From: Diogma glabrata
Taxonomy: Eukaryota; Arthropoda; Insecta; Diptera; Cylindrotomidae
NCBI GenBank assembly: GCA_963693315.1
Contig: OY856188.1
Coordinates: forward strand, 101,496,462-101,560,461
Reading direction: 5' to 3'
DNA: 64,000 nt
Shown here: piece after piece, positions 9,500 through 20,900 of the stretch
How the letters are laid out: every line of letters starts with the position of its first letter
Numbering within the stretch: the stretch's first letter is position 1
The notes under the pieces: model-generated
Databases searched by the model: none
What the model was told of the DNA's origin: nothing
What the model saw: only the letters and a program-made list of their open reading frames with translations
Position numbers and translations under genes: made by a program

Positions 9500-10830
9500 A
9501 AAATAAAACCAATAAACAAATATTGCGAAGCTGATGCATAGGCTAACTTTACCACAGCTCTGGAAACAAAATGTTCTGGATATATAGTGAGCTAATACCC
9601 ATCAAATACTTCAATTAGTGACCGATGTTATAGCGTATTCGCGTAGTTCTAATTATAAAAACATTTAAGAAAGCTGTAGTAACCCAACAGAACTAAATCT
9701 TGTTGTACGAATAGAAAACAAAAAAAAATTGCCGGTAGCGCAAGCGACAAACCGCTATACTCTAAGCATATATACCATGTTTATTTAAAATCAATTGTCA
9801 GGAACTGATGTTATTGAAGTTTGAAATAAATAGGTCCGAGCGGAGACGCTCCATCACTGATCCCAATCCTGTCCAAAAACTAATCAGTTTTTTGTCATGC
9901 AAATTTACATCTTTTATCAAAGTATCATCAAAATTGATTAAGGAACAAACTCTGTTTGCTCCCAACAAACTTTAAAAACACAGTGTGAAAAGTCAGCAGT
10001 TGTATGGTGGACCCACACACCTTTGATCAATGTGTCCCAAAGGTTGATCATTATCTTCTCACACTTATTGAGTCCTTTTTCATAAGTTTCATCATAATCA
10101 AATCACTCATTATTGCAGACTACTATACAGCCTCATCAAGACACTGAAAAAAATGCAAACAAAAATGTTTTACCGCAAGTGAAAAACCGGCAGTTGTGAT
10201 GTAGAACTGTTTTGAACCATACTAAATGCTTATGTACCAAGTTTCATCCAATTCGATTATCAGATACAGATGTTATTGAGCTTTTAAAAAAACAAGTGCT
10301 CGGTGGACCCCCCACCACTTTGTTCAATATCACTCAAAAACTAATCAACTCCTTGTCATACATATTTGCATCTTTTTCCAAAGATGCAAAAAAATCAAAA
10401 TTCATACACGAACGAAGATTGTATGCTCCTAACAAACATAAAAAACATGTTGGAAAAAACACCTGTTGTATGGAAGACCCACCAACCTTTTATCCAATAT
10501 ATTCCAAAAGCTGATAAAATCTTTCTCATGTTACTTAAAAGTTTTTACCAACGTTTCATGAAAATCGATTGATAATTGTAGGCTACAGTAGGGATAAACA
10601 CATTAAAAAAAACTTTTTATCCGGAAGGGACAAACCGTATATACCAAATTTCAATAAGATCGAAAGCCGGGATTAGAAGTTATTGAAGATTTAAACTTAG
10701 AGGTGTTCGGCAGACACCTCGCCATTTTGAAATGAATCCAGATCTTTTTTCAAGTGAACCTGGATCATTTGCCAACGTTTCATCAAGATCCTATGCAGGA
10801 ATGTCAAACATCCTAATTACATCCCTTGCA
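9500..10830 (+). repeat. Long dispersed repeat, copy 1 (internally repetitive)
   Basis: This stretch is a direct copy of about 19920-21110: both contain CCACAGCTCTGGAAACAAAA, then a CGCGTAGTTCTAA segment, GTCCAAAAACTAATC, and AAACCGGAAGTT-like text. Inside each copy the words AAAAACTAATCA, TTTGTCAT and a GTGGACC/CCACTTTG block recur every 200-350 bp, and AAGTTTCATCAAAATC variants recur (10088, 10238, 10550, 10777). Small ORFs at 10212-10572 are by-products. The element type is unknown. Confidence 0.65.
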
Positions 10831-10911
10831 TATAATGATAACCACCGTTTTTTGACTCATGAAAACCGTTTTTTTACAATCATTAAATAATTTCTACAAC
10901 TCAAACGTGTT

Positions 10912-11225
10912 AATAATGAAATTGGTGGTGGACGTTAAGTCGGCACGAAAAATGCGTTTTTTAATTGTTTAACAGAGGTTCGAAATCTTGCATTTTGCTT
11001 TTTTTTTAAACTTTTATTAAATCTCATACAATATTTTTTTATTCTATTGTATTGCAGATGGTAGTTCTAACGAATTAAACACTACTTTTAAATTATTAAA
11101 CAAATATAAAAATTAGCAACACTGTAAATAGACGTTTTTAGTTAAATTTGTATGTATATGTATAGTTGTATTTAGTGAAGATTGCAAATTTATTGATCAC
11201 CAATACGACTTTGTTACATATAGAC
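10912..11225 (+). repeat. Dispersed repeat with tRNA-like module, copy 2
   Basis: A-box-like TGGTGGACGTTAAGTCGG begins at 10926 and the B-box-like GGTTCGAAATC at 10977, followed by a T run, CATACAATAT, GATGGTAGTTCTAACG and TAGCAACACTG, all as in copy 1. Copy 2 is uninterrupted where copy 1 carries the 8640-9160 insert. Confidence 0.45.
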
Positions 11226-12480
11226 TAGAGGACACATTTTGTTTTGTTAAACTGAATCAATAAAAACTTCCCATGATATATTATTAGGCATTGTTCTTAG
11301 CATGCATGCCGAAAACTTCTCATGTTATCTCATGTATGTTTCTTTCAATCAACTGTGTGACGTCATTATACTAAAAAAGTATAGAATGCATTCAGGAGTT
11401 TTTATTCATCTACAATAGTTTCTGAATGTTTTAAAATTGAAGAAATTTTTCCTAGCGTTTTCGATTCTCGGTTTGAAATAGTTATTTTTTCAATAAACTT
11501 TTGAATGGAAAGATATTTGTTATAAATTTTTATAATTTTAAATTAAAACAATTATGTCTCTTACAAAATTAAACGGTTTTGATATTGTTTATACGTCGGT
11601 TGATAAAATAGATTTTCACATAAATAAATATTTCCACTACATTTACATAGTAAGAATTTTAGCATATTACTTACTATCTATAGTACTTGCATTTAATGTC
11701 CATAATATCTTATTTAAGTTAAACAACAAATAATGTTCATTTTTATAATTAAATAAATAATAAAACTGAACGTTAATGCCATAAACATTCATCATTCGTA
11801 AATAGCAACAGTTTGAAATAAAACGGATTGGAAGGAAAACTTAGAAAATCAATTATTTATATTAAAAGTTAAAATTTGTTATCAAAGGATGTTTGACTGT
11901 TAAAAATAATTCTAGCCCTTCTTAGATAAAATAAATTAATATAAAAATATGTAACTGTAAACTGTAATATCAAAATATGTAAAACAAAAGACTCTCTCGT
12001 ATAAATTTAATACTAAATGTTTTCAGTCGGTAATGCAGTCATTTATGATTAAAGCTTCGAAACTATTCTGTAAGGGGGATCATCGGTGTGTTTTGCAAAT
12101 TTAGACAGTTGTCAATGGTTCAGAATCAAAAAGTTTTATATAAAATTGTTAATAAATTACGGTAGTACAATCAATAAAACTTATATTTTTGTTCCTCCCA
12201 AACGATTTCGAATTGTTATTAACTATAATTTACCGAAAAATATCAATATGAATTGATGACCGGCTAACTGGAAACCCAATTTTGTTTTGTTCATAATAAT
12301 TAAACTAGAGAGGTACAATCATTTTAATTGAACTCCTCATTCCTCCCAATCAAGGTACAATCATAATAAAATATAAAATTTTAAGAAATCAAAAGTTCCC
12401 GGCCAACTGCACAGACCTGATGTGGAGACCACGATCGTATTTTTCTTCTGTCAATACGCTACTTGGTTATTCATTCTGTT
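11226..12480. other. Intergenic, nothing recognised
   Basis: AT-rich sequence without supported genes or clear repeats. Confidence 0.4.
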
Positions 12481-12590
12481 ATATGGAAAACCATGGTGAC
12501 ACTTATGAAATTCTTTGCAATCCATACAATTGGTCGATCGATATATTTTCGAACCAATAAAAACATTTTTTAATGCATATTTCCTATCGA
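12480..12590. repeat. Partial copy of the MITE at 50461-50930
   Basis: TATGAAATTCTTTGCAATCC, ATACAATTGG and TTTCGAACCAATAAAAA occur in the same order as TATGAAACTTTTTGCAATCA, ATACAATTTT and TTTCGAACCAATGAGAA near 50490-50550. Only one arm is present. Confidence 0.45.
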
Positions 12591-12999
12591 AGCTGATTAC
12601 TATAAACATTCCGCCCTTATAGATAACTCAGTCTTACTAGAATATCTATTGTCCTCATGATGCAGATACAGGTCAGGCTTTCTGTTTTCTAATTTTATTG
12701 TAGTAGGGCTAAACTTTGCTTTGTTATCAATGGTTAGTCTCAATATCTTGCATACATATACTTTACAATTATTGCCGACAGCCCCAAGTTTTACATGTTT
12801 ATAAATCCTCCAATTCCAATTGGACTGGATAGTGGATATGTAGGTGACTTCGGGTGAACGCTGTCGACTATTATTTAGGCTTCCTACAAAATAGATAATT
12901 AGTTCATAAATAAAACCCGAATGCAATACGTTTCTAATTCAATTATATTTAAAAGTAAATAAATATTCTAAACAAAATTTAAGAGCTTTATCATCAATA

Positions 13000-13338
13000 C
13001 TACTTTTTCGACCGTTTTCCTTCTCCTTTTTTTGGTGGTGCCTTTCCTCTAAGAGCTCTTAATCTTTTCATTTCTTCATTAAAATCTTGATGTTCGTCTC
13101 GGAATAAACCATATTCTCTTAATTTTCTCATAAATAAATGTGTTTCTACATGCCTTGGATAATAATTTACAACATCATCTCGTAAATGAAGTGGTTTTTC
13201 ACTAAACATTTTAACAACTTTTAATGATTTTGAATTTGTCGGACGTGCTACTTCGCCGAAAATTCGATTTGATAAGAACATCATACGTCTGGCATATGTT
13301 GTTCCTGATTTAACTAATGTTAGATATTTTGATGACAT
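13000..13338 (-). CDS. mRpS33: Mitochondrial ribosomal protein mS33
   Basis: This intronless gene encodes about 112 residues of the small-subunit mitochondrial ribosomal protein mS33, which sits in the head of the mitoribosome. Family landmarks are GTTYARRM, LSNRIFGEVARPTN, VVNYYPRHVETHL, LREYGLFRDEHQDF and a C-terminal PPKKGEGKRSKK tail. The frame is open for seven more codons upstream, but I choose the ATG at 13338 because it gives the usual MSSKY-like start and family length. Low-complexity AT sequence flanks it. The nearest supported gene, the golgin at 14937, is on the opposite strand and is separated from it by two foldback elements. Confidence 0.93.
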   Translation of the reverse strand: MSSKYLTLVKSGTTYARRMMFLSNRIFGEVARPTNSKSLKVVKMFSEKPLHLRDDVVNYYPRHVETHLFMRKLREYGLFRDEHQDFNEEMKRLRALRGKAPPKKGEGKRSKK

Positions 13339-13487
13339 TTTTAATGAAATTAAAACCAATTTTCACAATAACATGCCAATCAACTCGTAACTTTTTGACT
13401 AATGTCAAAAATTTAAGTTGTGTTCTCACTGCTATATTAATCGAGTTCAGACCTTTGTGGCGGCCTTACAATGATTTTATATTTAAG

Positions 13488-13602
13488 GCTTGAAACCACA
13501 TACAACAGAAACAGAATGCCATACAAATTTTACAGAAACAGAATTTTTATCTGTCAAACTTGTATGAAATTCTGTTTCTGTTGTATGTGAATGCCCGGCT
13601 TT
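13488..13602. mobile_element. Short foldback MITE (CACATACAACAG ends)
   Basis: CACATACAACAGAAACAGAA on the left is the inverse of TTCTGTTTCTGTTGTATGTG on the right, around a roughly 60-bp core. A second copy with the same ends lies at about 49273-49367, nested in another palindrome. Confidence 0.7.
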
Positions 13603-13755
13603 AGGAGGGCTGAAAAATTGATTTTCTTTTTAAGAATGAAGTTCAAACCAAATCAAAATTTAATAAATAAATAATAATGAAGTTGGTACATGTCAATGAA
13701 ATCAATAAAAAAGCAAATAACAAAAAGCTTTTAAAATAAATATTGCGGGAGGTAT

Positions 13756-14327
13756 TACAACGACAAAACTATAGGGCGATTTTTCTGTTCCGGTGTTTAC
13801 CGCAATGGCGCTGCAAAAAGGGGATAAGAGAAAAAATCACAAAAATTTTATATGGAATTCCATACAAAACACAATTTGAATAATTTTAAAAGTTATCTAT
13901 GAAATTTCTCATTTTACTACAATTAAATAATTCAAATTTGTTTATGAAGTATTATTGACTATATATTAAGCTGAATATATAAAATATTTTCTTTTCTTCT
14001 ATCCGTAAAACAAATACGAAAATAGGTTAAATTTTTCATACAACTTTGTATGGGAAATTTTGGCAATTTTTATGTTTCTTTTTTGAGCGACTTAAGAATA
14101 ATATTTTATATATTATGCCTAAAATATAGTCAATAATACTCCATAAGCAAATTAAAATTGTTCAATTGTGGTAAAATGAGAAATTTCATAGATAATTTTT
14201 AAAATTATTCAAGTTGTGTTTTGTATGAAATCCCATATAAAAGTTTTTAAATTTATTCTCTTATCCCCCTTTTGCAGCGCCATTGCGGTAAACACCGGAA
14301 CAGAAAAATCGCCCTATAGGTCGTTGT
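13756..14327. mobile_element. Foldback element of about 570 bp
   Basis: The left arm starts CAACGACAAAACTATAGGGC and passes through TTCCGGTGTTTACCGCAATG and GGCGCTGCAAAAAGGGGAT. The right arm ends with the inverse of these (ATCCCCCTTTTGCAGCGCC, CATTGCGGTAAACACCGGAA, GCCCTATAGGTCGTTG). The arms are about 260 bp and include matching AAATTTCATAGATAA text. No ORF. Confidence 0.85.
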
Positions 14328-14335
14328 TATTTAAA

Positions 14336-14769
14336 ATGTAATGTGGAGTTCTTTCAGCCGAAAAAAAATGAGGTACATAAAAAAAATTGATGTAAATCAA
14401 TTGGTCGTGTTCTTTCAGACAAAATTTTTGATGTTATTTTTGATGCACATCAATTTTATGAAATTGAGATTTTTTGATAAATTCGTCTTCCAGCAAAAAC
14501 TAATACAAACACACACGCCATTTTTTGAATTTAATATTTGTGAATAGTTTTTTGTGATTATTAGGTGAATTGTATAAAACTAAATATAAATTCTGTGTAA
14601 AGTGTATAAATGTTTTGTGTTTACACAATTATTTTAATGTAAATTTAAATCCAAAATGTTTTGTTTTGTTACCAATACAACAATAATGAAAATCATGCGG
14701 TTTGTCAGTTCTTTCAGCCAAATTAAAAATTGATGTACATCAAAAACTTGAAAGAACTCCACATAACTG
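14336..14769. mobile_element. MITE with ATGTGGAGTTCTTTC ends
   Basis: ATGTGGAGTTCTTTCAGCC at the left is inverted at the right as GAAAGAACTCCACAT. Subterminal TTGATGTACATCA-like words occur in both arms. The interior ORF of 68 codons is not convincing. Similar GTTCTTTTC/TTGATGT words at 49700-50340 suggest a relative there. Confidence 0.65.
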
Positions 14770-14936
14770 TTGTAAATCGAGCAGTTTTACTACAGTAAGA
14801 GACCAGCAACAAATTTTGGATGATGTTGTGTGGCTGTTCTTCTGTCATTTTGTTGGCATGTCATTTATTTATTTATAAAAACACATCATAAAAGCTAATA
14901 AATTTAATGTATTTGATTTTTATTAAATAACAAATC

Positions 14937-17900
14937 ATGGATAATCAACGACTAGAAGAGGTTAACAATTTATTTAACATTGTAAGGTAATCATAATAGT
15001 ATTAAATTTCTGGTTCTAGGATGGCGTTTCTGGGAAAAAAGGGATCTTTGATAATTTATCAAGAGATGATTTGATTAAAAAATGTAAGGGACTACTTTCA
15101 ATAGCTAAAACAGCTAAACAGGCAAAAGATGGTGAGAATCTTTTCAATAGCCTTAGTCTATATTGTTTCACAATCATTTATCATAAACATTTTTTTATAG
15201 AATTGCAAGAAGAAAATAAAACATTACGAGAAGAAATACAAAACTTTGAAACTCAAAAACATGCCGATAAGGAATGTCTTAAAGCAATGCAAGAGTTAGT
15301 TGAATCTTTGACACAAGATAAACTAGCTTCTGCGAACAAGCAATCTGATATGCATAATAAAATAATACAATTAGAAAATTTATTAAAAGAATCTTTAGCA
15401 AGTAAATCTGATGATGACCAATATGAAATTGAAATAGATTCATGTAAATCTCGAATTAAAAGACTTTTAGAAGAAAATGATGTTTTGTTAAACGATTTTG
15501 AGATATTAGAAAAGAAATATGAGAATTTGGCATCGGAACAATCCTTGAATACAAAAGATGATCAATTAAATGAACTTCAAACAGAAATTACATCTTTGAA
15601 AAATGATATCGAGATATTAAACACAAAGAAACTCAAAACTGATGAAAAGATAAAATTATTTAAAACTAAAATATTAGATTTTAGTCAGAAATTAAAACAA
15701 TTAAAAGCTAGTAGAGAAATTCTTATCGAAATAGTCACAGATTATTCTCAAACCATTCCAAACTGGCAAACGGAAATTTCTAAAATTTCAACGAAAATTT
15801 TTGAAAAAGTTTTACATTATGAAAAGGAAAATAAATCACTAATAAATAAAATAGTTATATTAGAGGAAAAATGTTCAAATTTTAATGTAATAGCAAAAAT
15901 ATTAACAGAAACATTTAAATGCACAGATGCTGAAATTGTTGAAAAAGTTAATCACTTATTAGATCAATTCAATCAATTGCAATCTTTCAAACAGGAAACA
16001 TTAATCTTAGGGCCAACTGTCAACGAAAAACTAGAAACGTTACAAAATCAAATAGAAATTCATCGAAAACAAAATTTTGATAACTTGGAAGTTATTAAAA
16101 CTCTAAATGAAAAACTTGATAATGAAACAAACAATAATTCAAAATTACAAGTACAATTAGACCAAACCAAATCTGATCTTTTAGATTTCATGAACAGCAT
16201 AGAAAACAGCAAACACGAACATGAAAATCAGCTAGAAAAATCTAAAGAAATTGTGGAACAGCAAAAAACTGTTAATAAAACGTTAAGACTTGATATAGAA
16301 AATTTGTTAGAAACTATTAAATTAAATCAAAATATTATTGGAGAATTTGAAGAAGAATTAATTTCTAAAACCAAAGAAATCAATTCATTTTTACAAGATA
16401 GAGATGATTGCATTAATAAGATCACTTTGTTAAATAAAGAATTGGCAGTATTAATATCCACAAAACAAAAAAATGAAGAAATTTGTTGTAAAATTATTGA
16501 TTATTTTATCAATCTTTCTCACGGATCTGATAGTCAGAATCAAAAATTATATAATGAAAAAAATAGTATTCTTGATTTATTGAAAGACAATAATTTGTTT
16601 AGTGATCAGTTAATTGAAAATTTTAAGATATCGTTGAATGTTTTATCTGGATTTAAAAATAAAGATGTAGTTGATCAGTTGAATACTAAGCTTTCACAAT
16701 CATCGGTTGTTATTTCTAGTTATGAAGAAACACTAGAATCCACCGAAAAAAATATTTTCCTATCAGGTGAAATAGACAATTTAAATGAAATGCTTGAGAA
16801 AAAACAAAAAGAATGCAATGATGTACAAACAAAGTTAACTGAAATTGAAACCAGTATTCAAAATTTCAAAGTGTTAGAATCTGAATATACCAAAAATTTG
16901 GAAGTAAAAGAAAATGAAATTGAAATATTTAAAAAACAAATAGAAGAATACAAAGAAACATTAGAAAAACAGAACGCTGAGATAACATTACTAAACCAAC
17001 AACTTAATGAGATTTCTAAAAGTGTTGAACAACAACAGATTATATGTAATCAAAAAGAAAATGAAATTATACGTTTAGTAGAGGAAGGACAGATCCTTGA
17101 ACAGAAATTAACGTCAATGACAAAAATAATCGATGAAAAAGCAAATAGCGTTAAATCTTCAAACATGAGTGTCGAAAGAGCTAAATTAGAAAATCAAGAT
17201 CTACTAAATGAAATGAAAGAATTAAATCAAGTGTTCAAAGAACGTGGAGGTGTAATTTCTAAACAACAATCAAAAATATTAGAACTTGAAAGTCGATTAG
17301 TTGAACTTGATTTAGAATTAAAAGATAATAGGAAAGAAGCAGAACAGACGGATAGAATTATACAAGGTCATTTGAATGAGTTGAAAATTTCAAAAGAAAT
17401 TTTAATTGAAAAAGATCGTGTTATAGAAAACTTAAATGAAGATTTACAAACATTTAAGGATAAAGGACATGTGTCAATGGGTAAGTTCAGAATTTTTTTA
17501 GTTTTATAAGTTTTGAGAATATTTTTATGTAATCTTGTCGCCCATGCGCTACAAACCTCCGTCTTGTCGATGTATTTATCTTAATTCTCTGACGTTCATT
17601 GTTTTAGAATATTTTAACATAATGTCAATCTCTTGTTACTTTACGCAAATAACTTATTTAATAAGTTTAATAAAAATTAAAGAAAACAAAGTTTTTTTTA
17701 AAAATTTTACTGTTACTCTATATATATATTTCAGCTTGGCTACCTAGGCCATCTTCTGGAGTGATCCATCTTCTGATTACTCCAGAAGATGGCCTAACAA
17801 GCTGAAATATATATAGAGTAACAGTAAAATTTAAAAAAAAACTTTGTTTTCTTTAATTTTTATTAAACTTATTAAATAAGTTATTTGCGTAAAGTAACAA

Positions 17901-20900
17901 GAGATTGACATTATGTTATTTGAAAACTTACGCCAAGTACCAACGGCAAACAGTGTTAATTATATTAGAATCTTTTGTTTAAATTTGTTCGATTTTTCGG
18001 AGAGCTCTGTGTTAAATTTCGTAGTGCACTTTCTAGCGATTACTGTAAAGATCACTTTAAGTGGGACTATGAGTAAATCAGTCAGAGCCCTTAATTAAGG
18101 TTTAGTAAGGTACAGGTCGTATTTCAAAAAGACTTAAATGTCACGTTAAATGATTTTGAATTGCAAAATTATTCAAACTCTGCCATTTTCTAGTATTTGA
18201 GGTGAAGCCGATTCGACCGGGTATAGTTTTTAGTTTTTCTCTTTTAAATAAAATGTGTTGTTTAGTAGGAATTACATTAAACATCACATAATAGTACATT
18301 ATGATGCAAGGACGTAAAGCTAAAGATTTTGGACGTATGTGGTGTTTGCAAATCGAGACGCTAGCCGAGATTTGCACCCACATTAAGTCCAAAATAGCTT
18401 ACGTCCGTGCTTCATATACTATTTCTTATTCGCCGCAAGCAAAATATTTTAAAAAAAATTGTTTATTCTAAATCAAAATTATAAATTTGCATAAATTTTG
18501 AAATAAAAATATGGTGAACAAGCAACCTTTGACAAAATATTTGTTATTTTTTCCAAATTATTGTATAACCATGACAACAAATAATAACAATCATTTTAAT
18601 TGGATTATGAAATTTTGAATTTAATGGTTGCTTTGACAAATATTTCTTTTTTTTATCGAATTAAAACAATACAAATGTTTTTTACTTTTTAGGACGTAAC
18701 TATGACAGCAAAATATATGGTTAAAAAGTGACACTTTACGACCGCAAATCACAGTAATAAAGTAACACTTTAATATGTAGGCGAATAAAAAAGGTTTTTT
18801 ATTCGCCTACATATTAAAGTGTTACTTTATTACTGTGATTTGCGGCCGTAAAGTGTCACATTTTAACCATATATTTTGTTGTCATAGTTACCTCTATAAA
18901 AGTAAAATTCATTTGTATTTGTTTAAATTCGACAAAAAATAGAAATTTTTGTCAAAACAACAAATACAACAAATTTCATAATCCAATTAAAATTATTGTT
19001 ATTATTTGTTGTCATAGTTATAGTTAATTTTTTCAAATTTCAAAATTTATGCAAATTTATATCTTTGATTTAGATTTTTTTAAAATATTTTTCTTGCGGC
19101 GAATAAAAAATAGTATATGACGCACGGACGTAAGCTATTTTGGACTTAATGTGGGTGCAAATCTCGACTAGCACCTCGATTTGCAAAGTCCACATACGTC
19201 CAAAATCTTTAGCTTTACGTCCTTGCATCATAATGTACTATTAAGACCTAGGTAGGTCAACAACTACAACATGCGTTCTGAGGTGTTGGTGGACGAATAT
19301 TTTTTTTTTTTTTTTTTAAAGAACTAAACCAAAAATCCTTTCACATAATAAAATATTTCATATATCATGATAATATGGAGAAAATACAAAAAAAATTATT
19401 ATTAAAACAAAGTTTTAAAAAATTAATTAGAATCCCTAAACTAATCTTAGATAGTGATATCCCTTACCTGTGGTATGTGATATCTCATATGTTAATAGCA
19501 GGAACTGAAGTACAAACACCCTTAAAACAAAAAATTTCAAAACAACAAAAGCTGATCCCTCCCTTTACTTGTCTCTTCAAGCCCTTCAAATGAGTTTCAA
19601 ATTTTAGAGAGTTAACCAGAGTTTCCGTTTGTGAGGTGAATTGCAAAAATATACATGATTCTAATATGTTGTTACTTGAGTTTAATTACTCGAAAAAATT
19701 CAATATTTTTTTAAATTTCGTGCATCAAATACGAAATGATCTGAAAAACTTTTGGAAAAAAAATGCACAAAGTAGAGGTTTCCCAAACATCTGTCTATTT
19801 CTTCAATAATTTTTAATCTTGATATTGATTTTGATGAAATTCGGTTTTGTGAGTGAAGCCAACTTCAACCACTAATAAAAACAATTGGTAAATATCAGGT
19901 AATCCCGAACAAATCTAAATAAAAAATGATGCAATGACTGACTTCACCACAGCTCTGGAAACAAAATGTTCTGTATATATAGTGAACTTATATTCATCAA
20001 ATACTTTACTTAATGGCTAATTATTGTTATAGATTTCGCGTAGTTCTAACTATAAAAGAGACCCCATTACATTACCCATTATCGGTCAAAAACTTATTAG
20101 TTCCTTCTCATATAAATATCCATCTTTTGCTAAAGTATCATTAAAATTAGTTTATTTGAGAAAACTGTAGTATCCCAACAAATCCAAATTCTGTTGTACG
20201 AATAGAAAAAGTAAAAAAGTAAATACCGTCCAAAAACTAATCGGTTCTTTGTCATTCAAATCTCCATCTTTTGTCAAAGAGTCATCAAAATTAATTAATG
20301 AACGAAGTTTGTATACCCCCAACAAACTTTAAAAACAAAGTGGGAAAAGTCAGCAACTGTGTCTGGTGGACCTTTCGTCACTTTGATCGATGTGTTTCAA
20401 AAGATGTTCATTATTTTCTCACACTAATTCAAACCTTTTTCATAAGTTTCATCAAAATCACTTCATTATTGTAGGCTAGTGTGAATAAATACACTGAAAA
20501 AAAATGCAAAAATTGAAAAAAAATTTTTTACCGTAAGTGAAAAACCGGAAGTTGGAATGGAGAGCCGTACTAATTTATTATGTTACAAGTTTCAGTCAAA
20601 GTTTCAGTCTTTCAACAAATAAGATGCTCCGGAGTCGGGAGACCACTTTGTTCAATATCGCTCAAAAACTAATCAGCTCTTTGTCATACATTTTTTAATC
20701 TTTTTGTCATCAAAATAAATTCTCGAACGAATGTTGTATGCTCCCAACAAACATAAAAATCATTGTGAAAAAAATCACCTGTTGTATGGTGGTCTCCCCA
20801 ACCCTTTGTGTAATGTACCCCAAAATCTAATCAAATCTTTCTCATGTTGATTGAAAGACTTAAAAAAATTTTTAAAAAAACTCAAACCGGATGTGATAAA

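Noticed and set aside
10212..10572. Two overlapping plus-strand ORFs of 100 and 68 codons
   Set aside because: They lie in the dispersed repeat and are not preserved in its second copy.
12600..12926. 108-codon minus-strand ORF downstream of mS33
   Set aside because: No family resemblance, low-complexity AT-rich surroundings, no splice partner; kept as chance.
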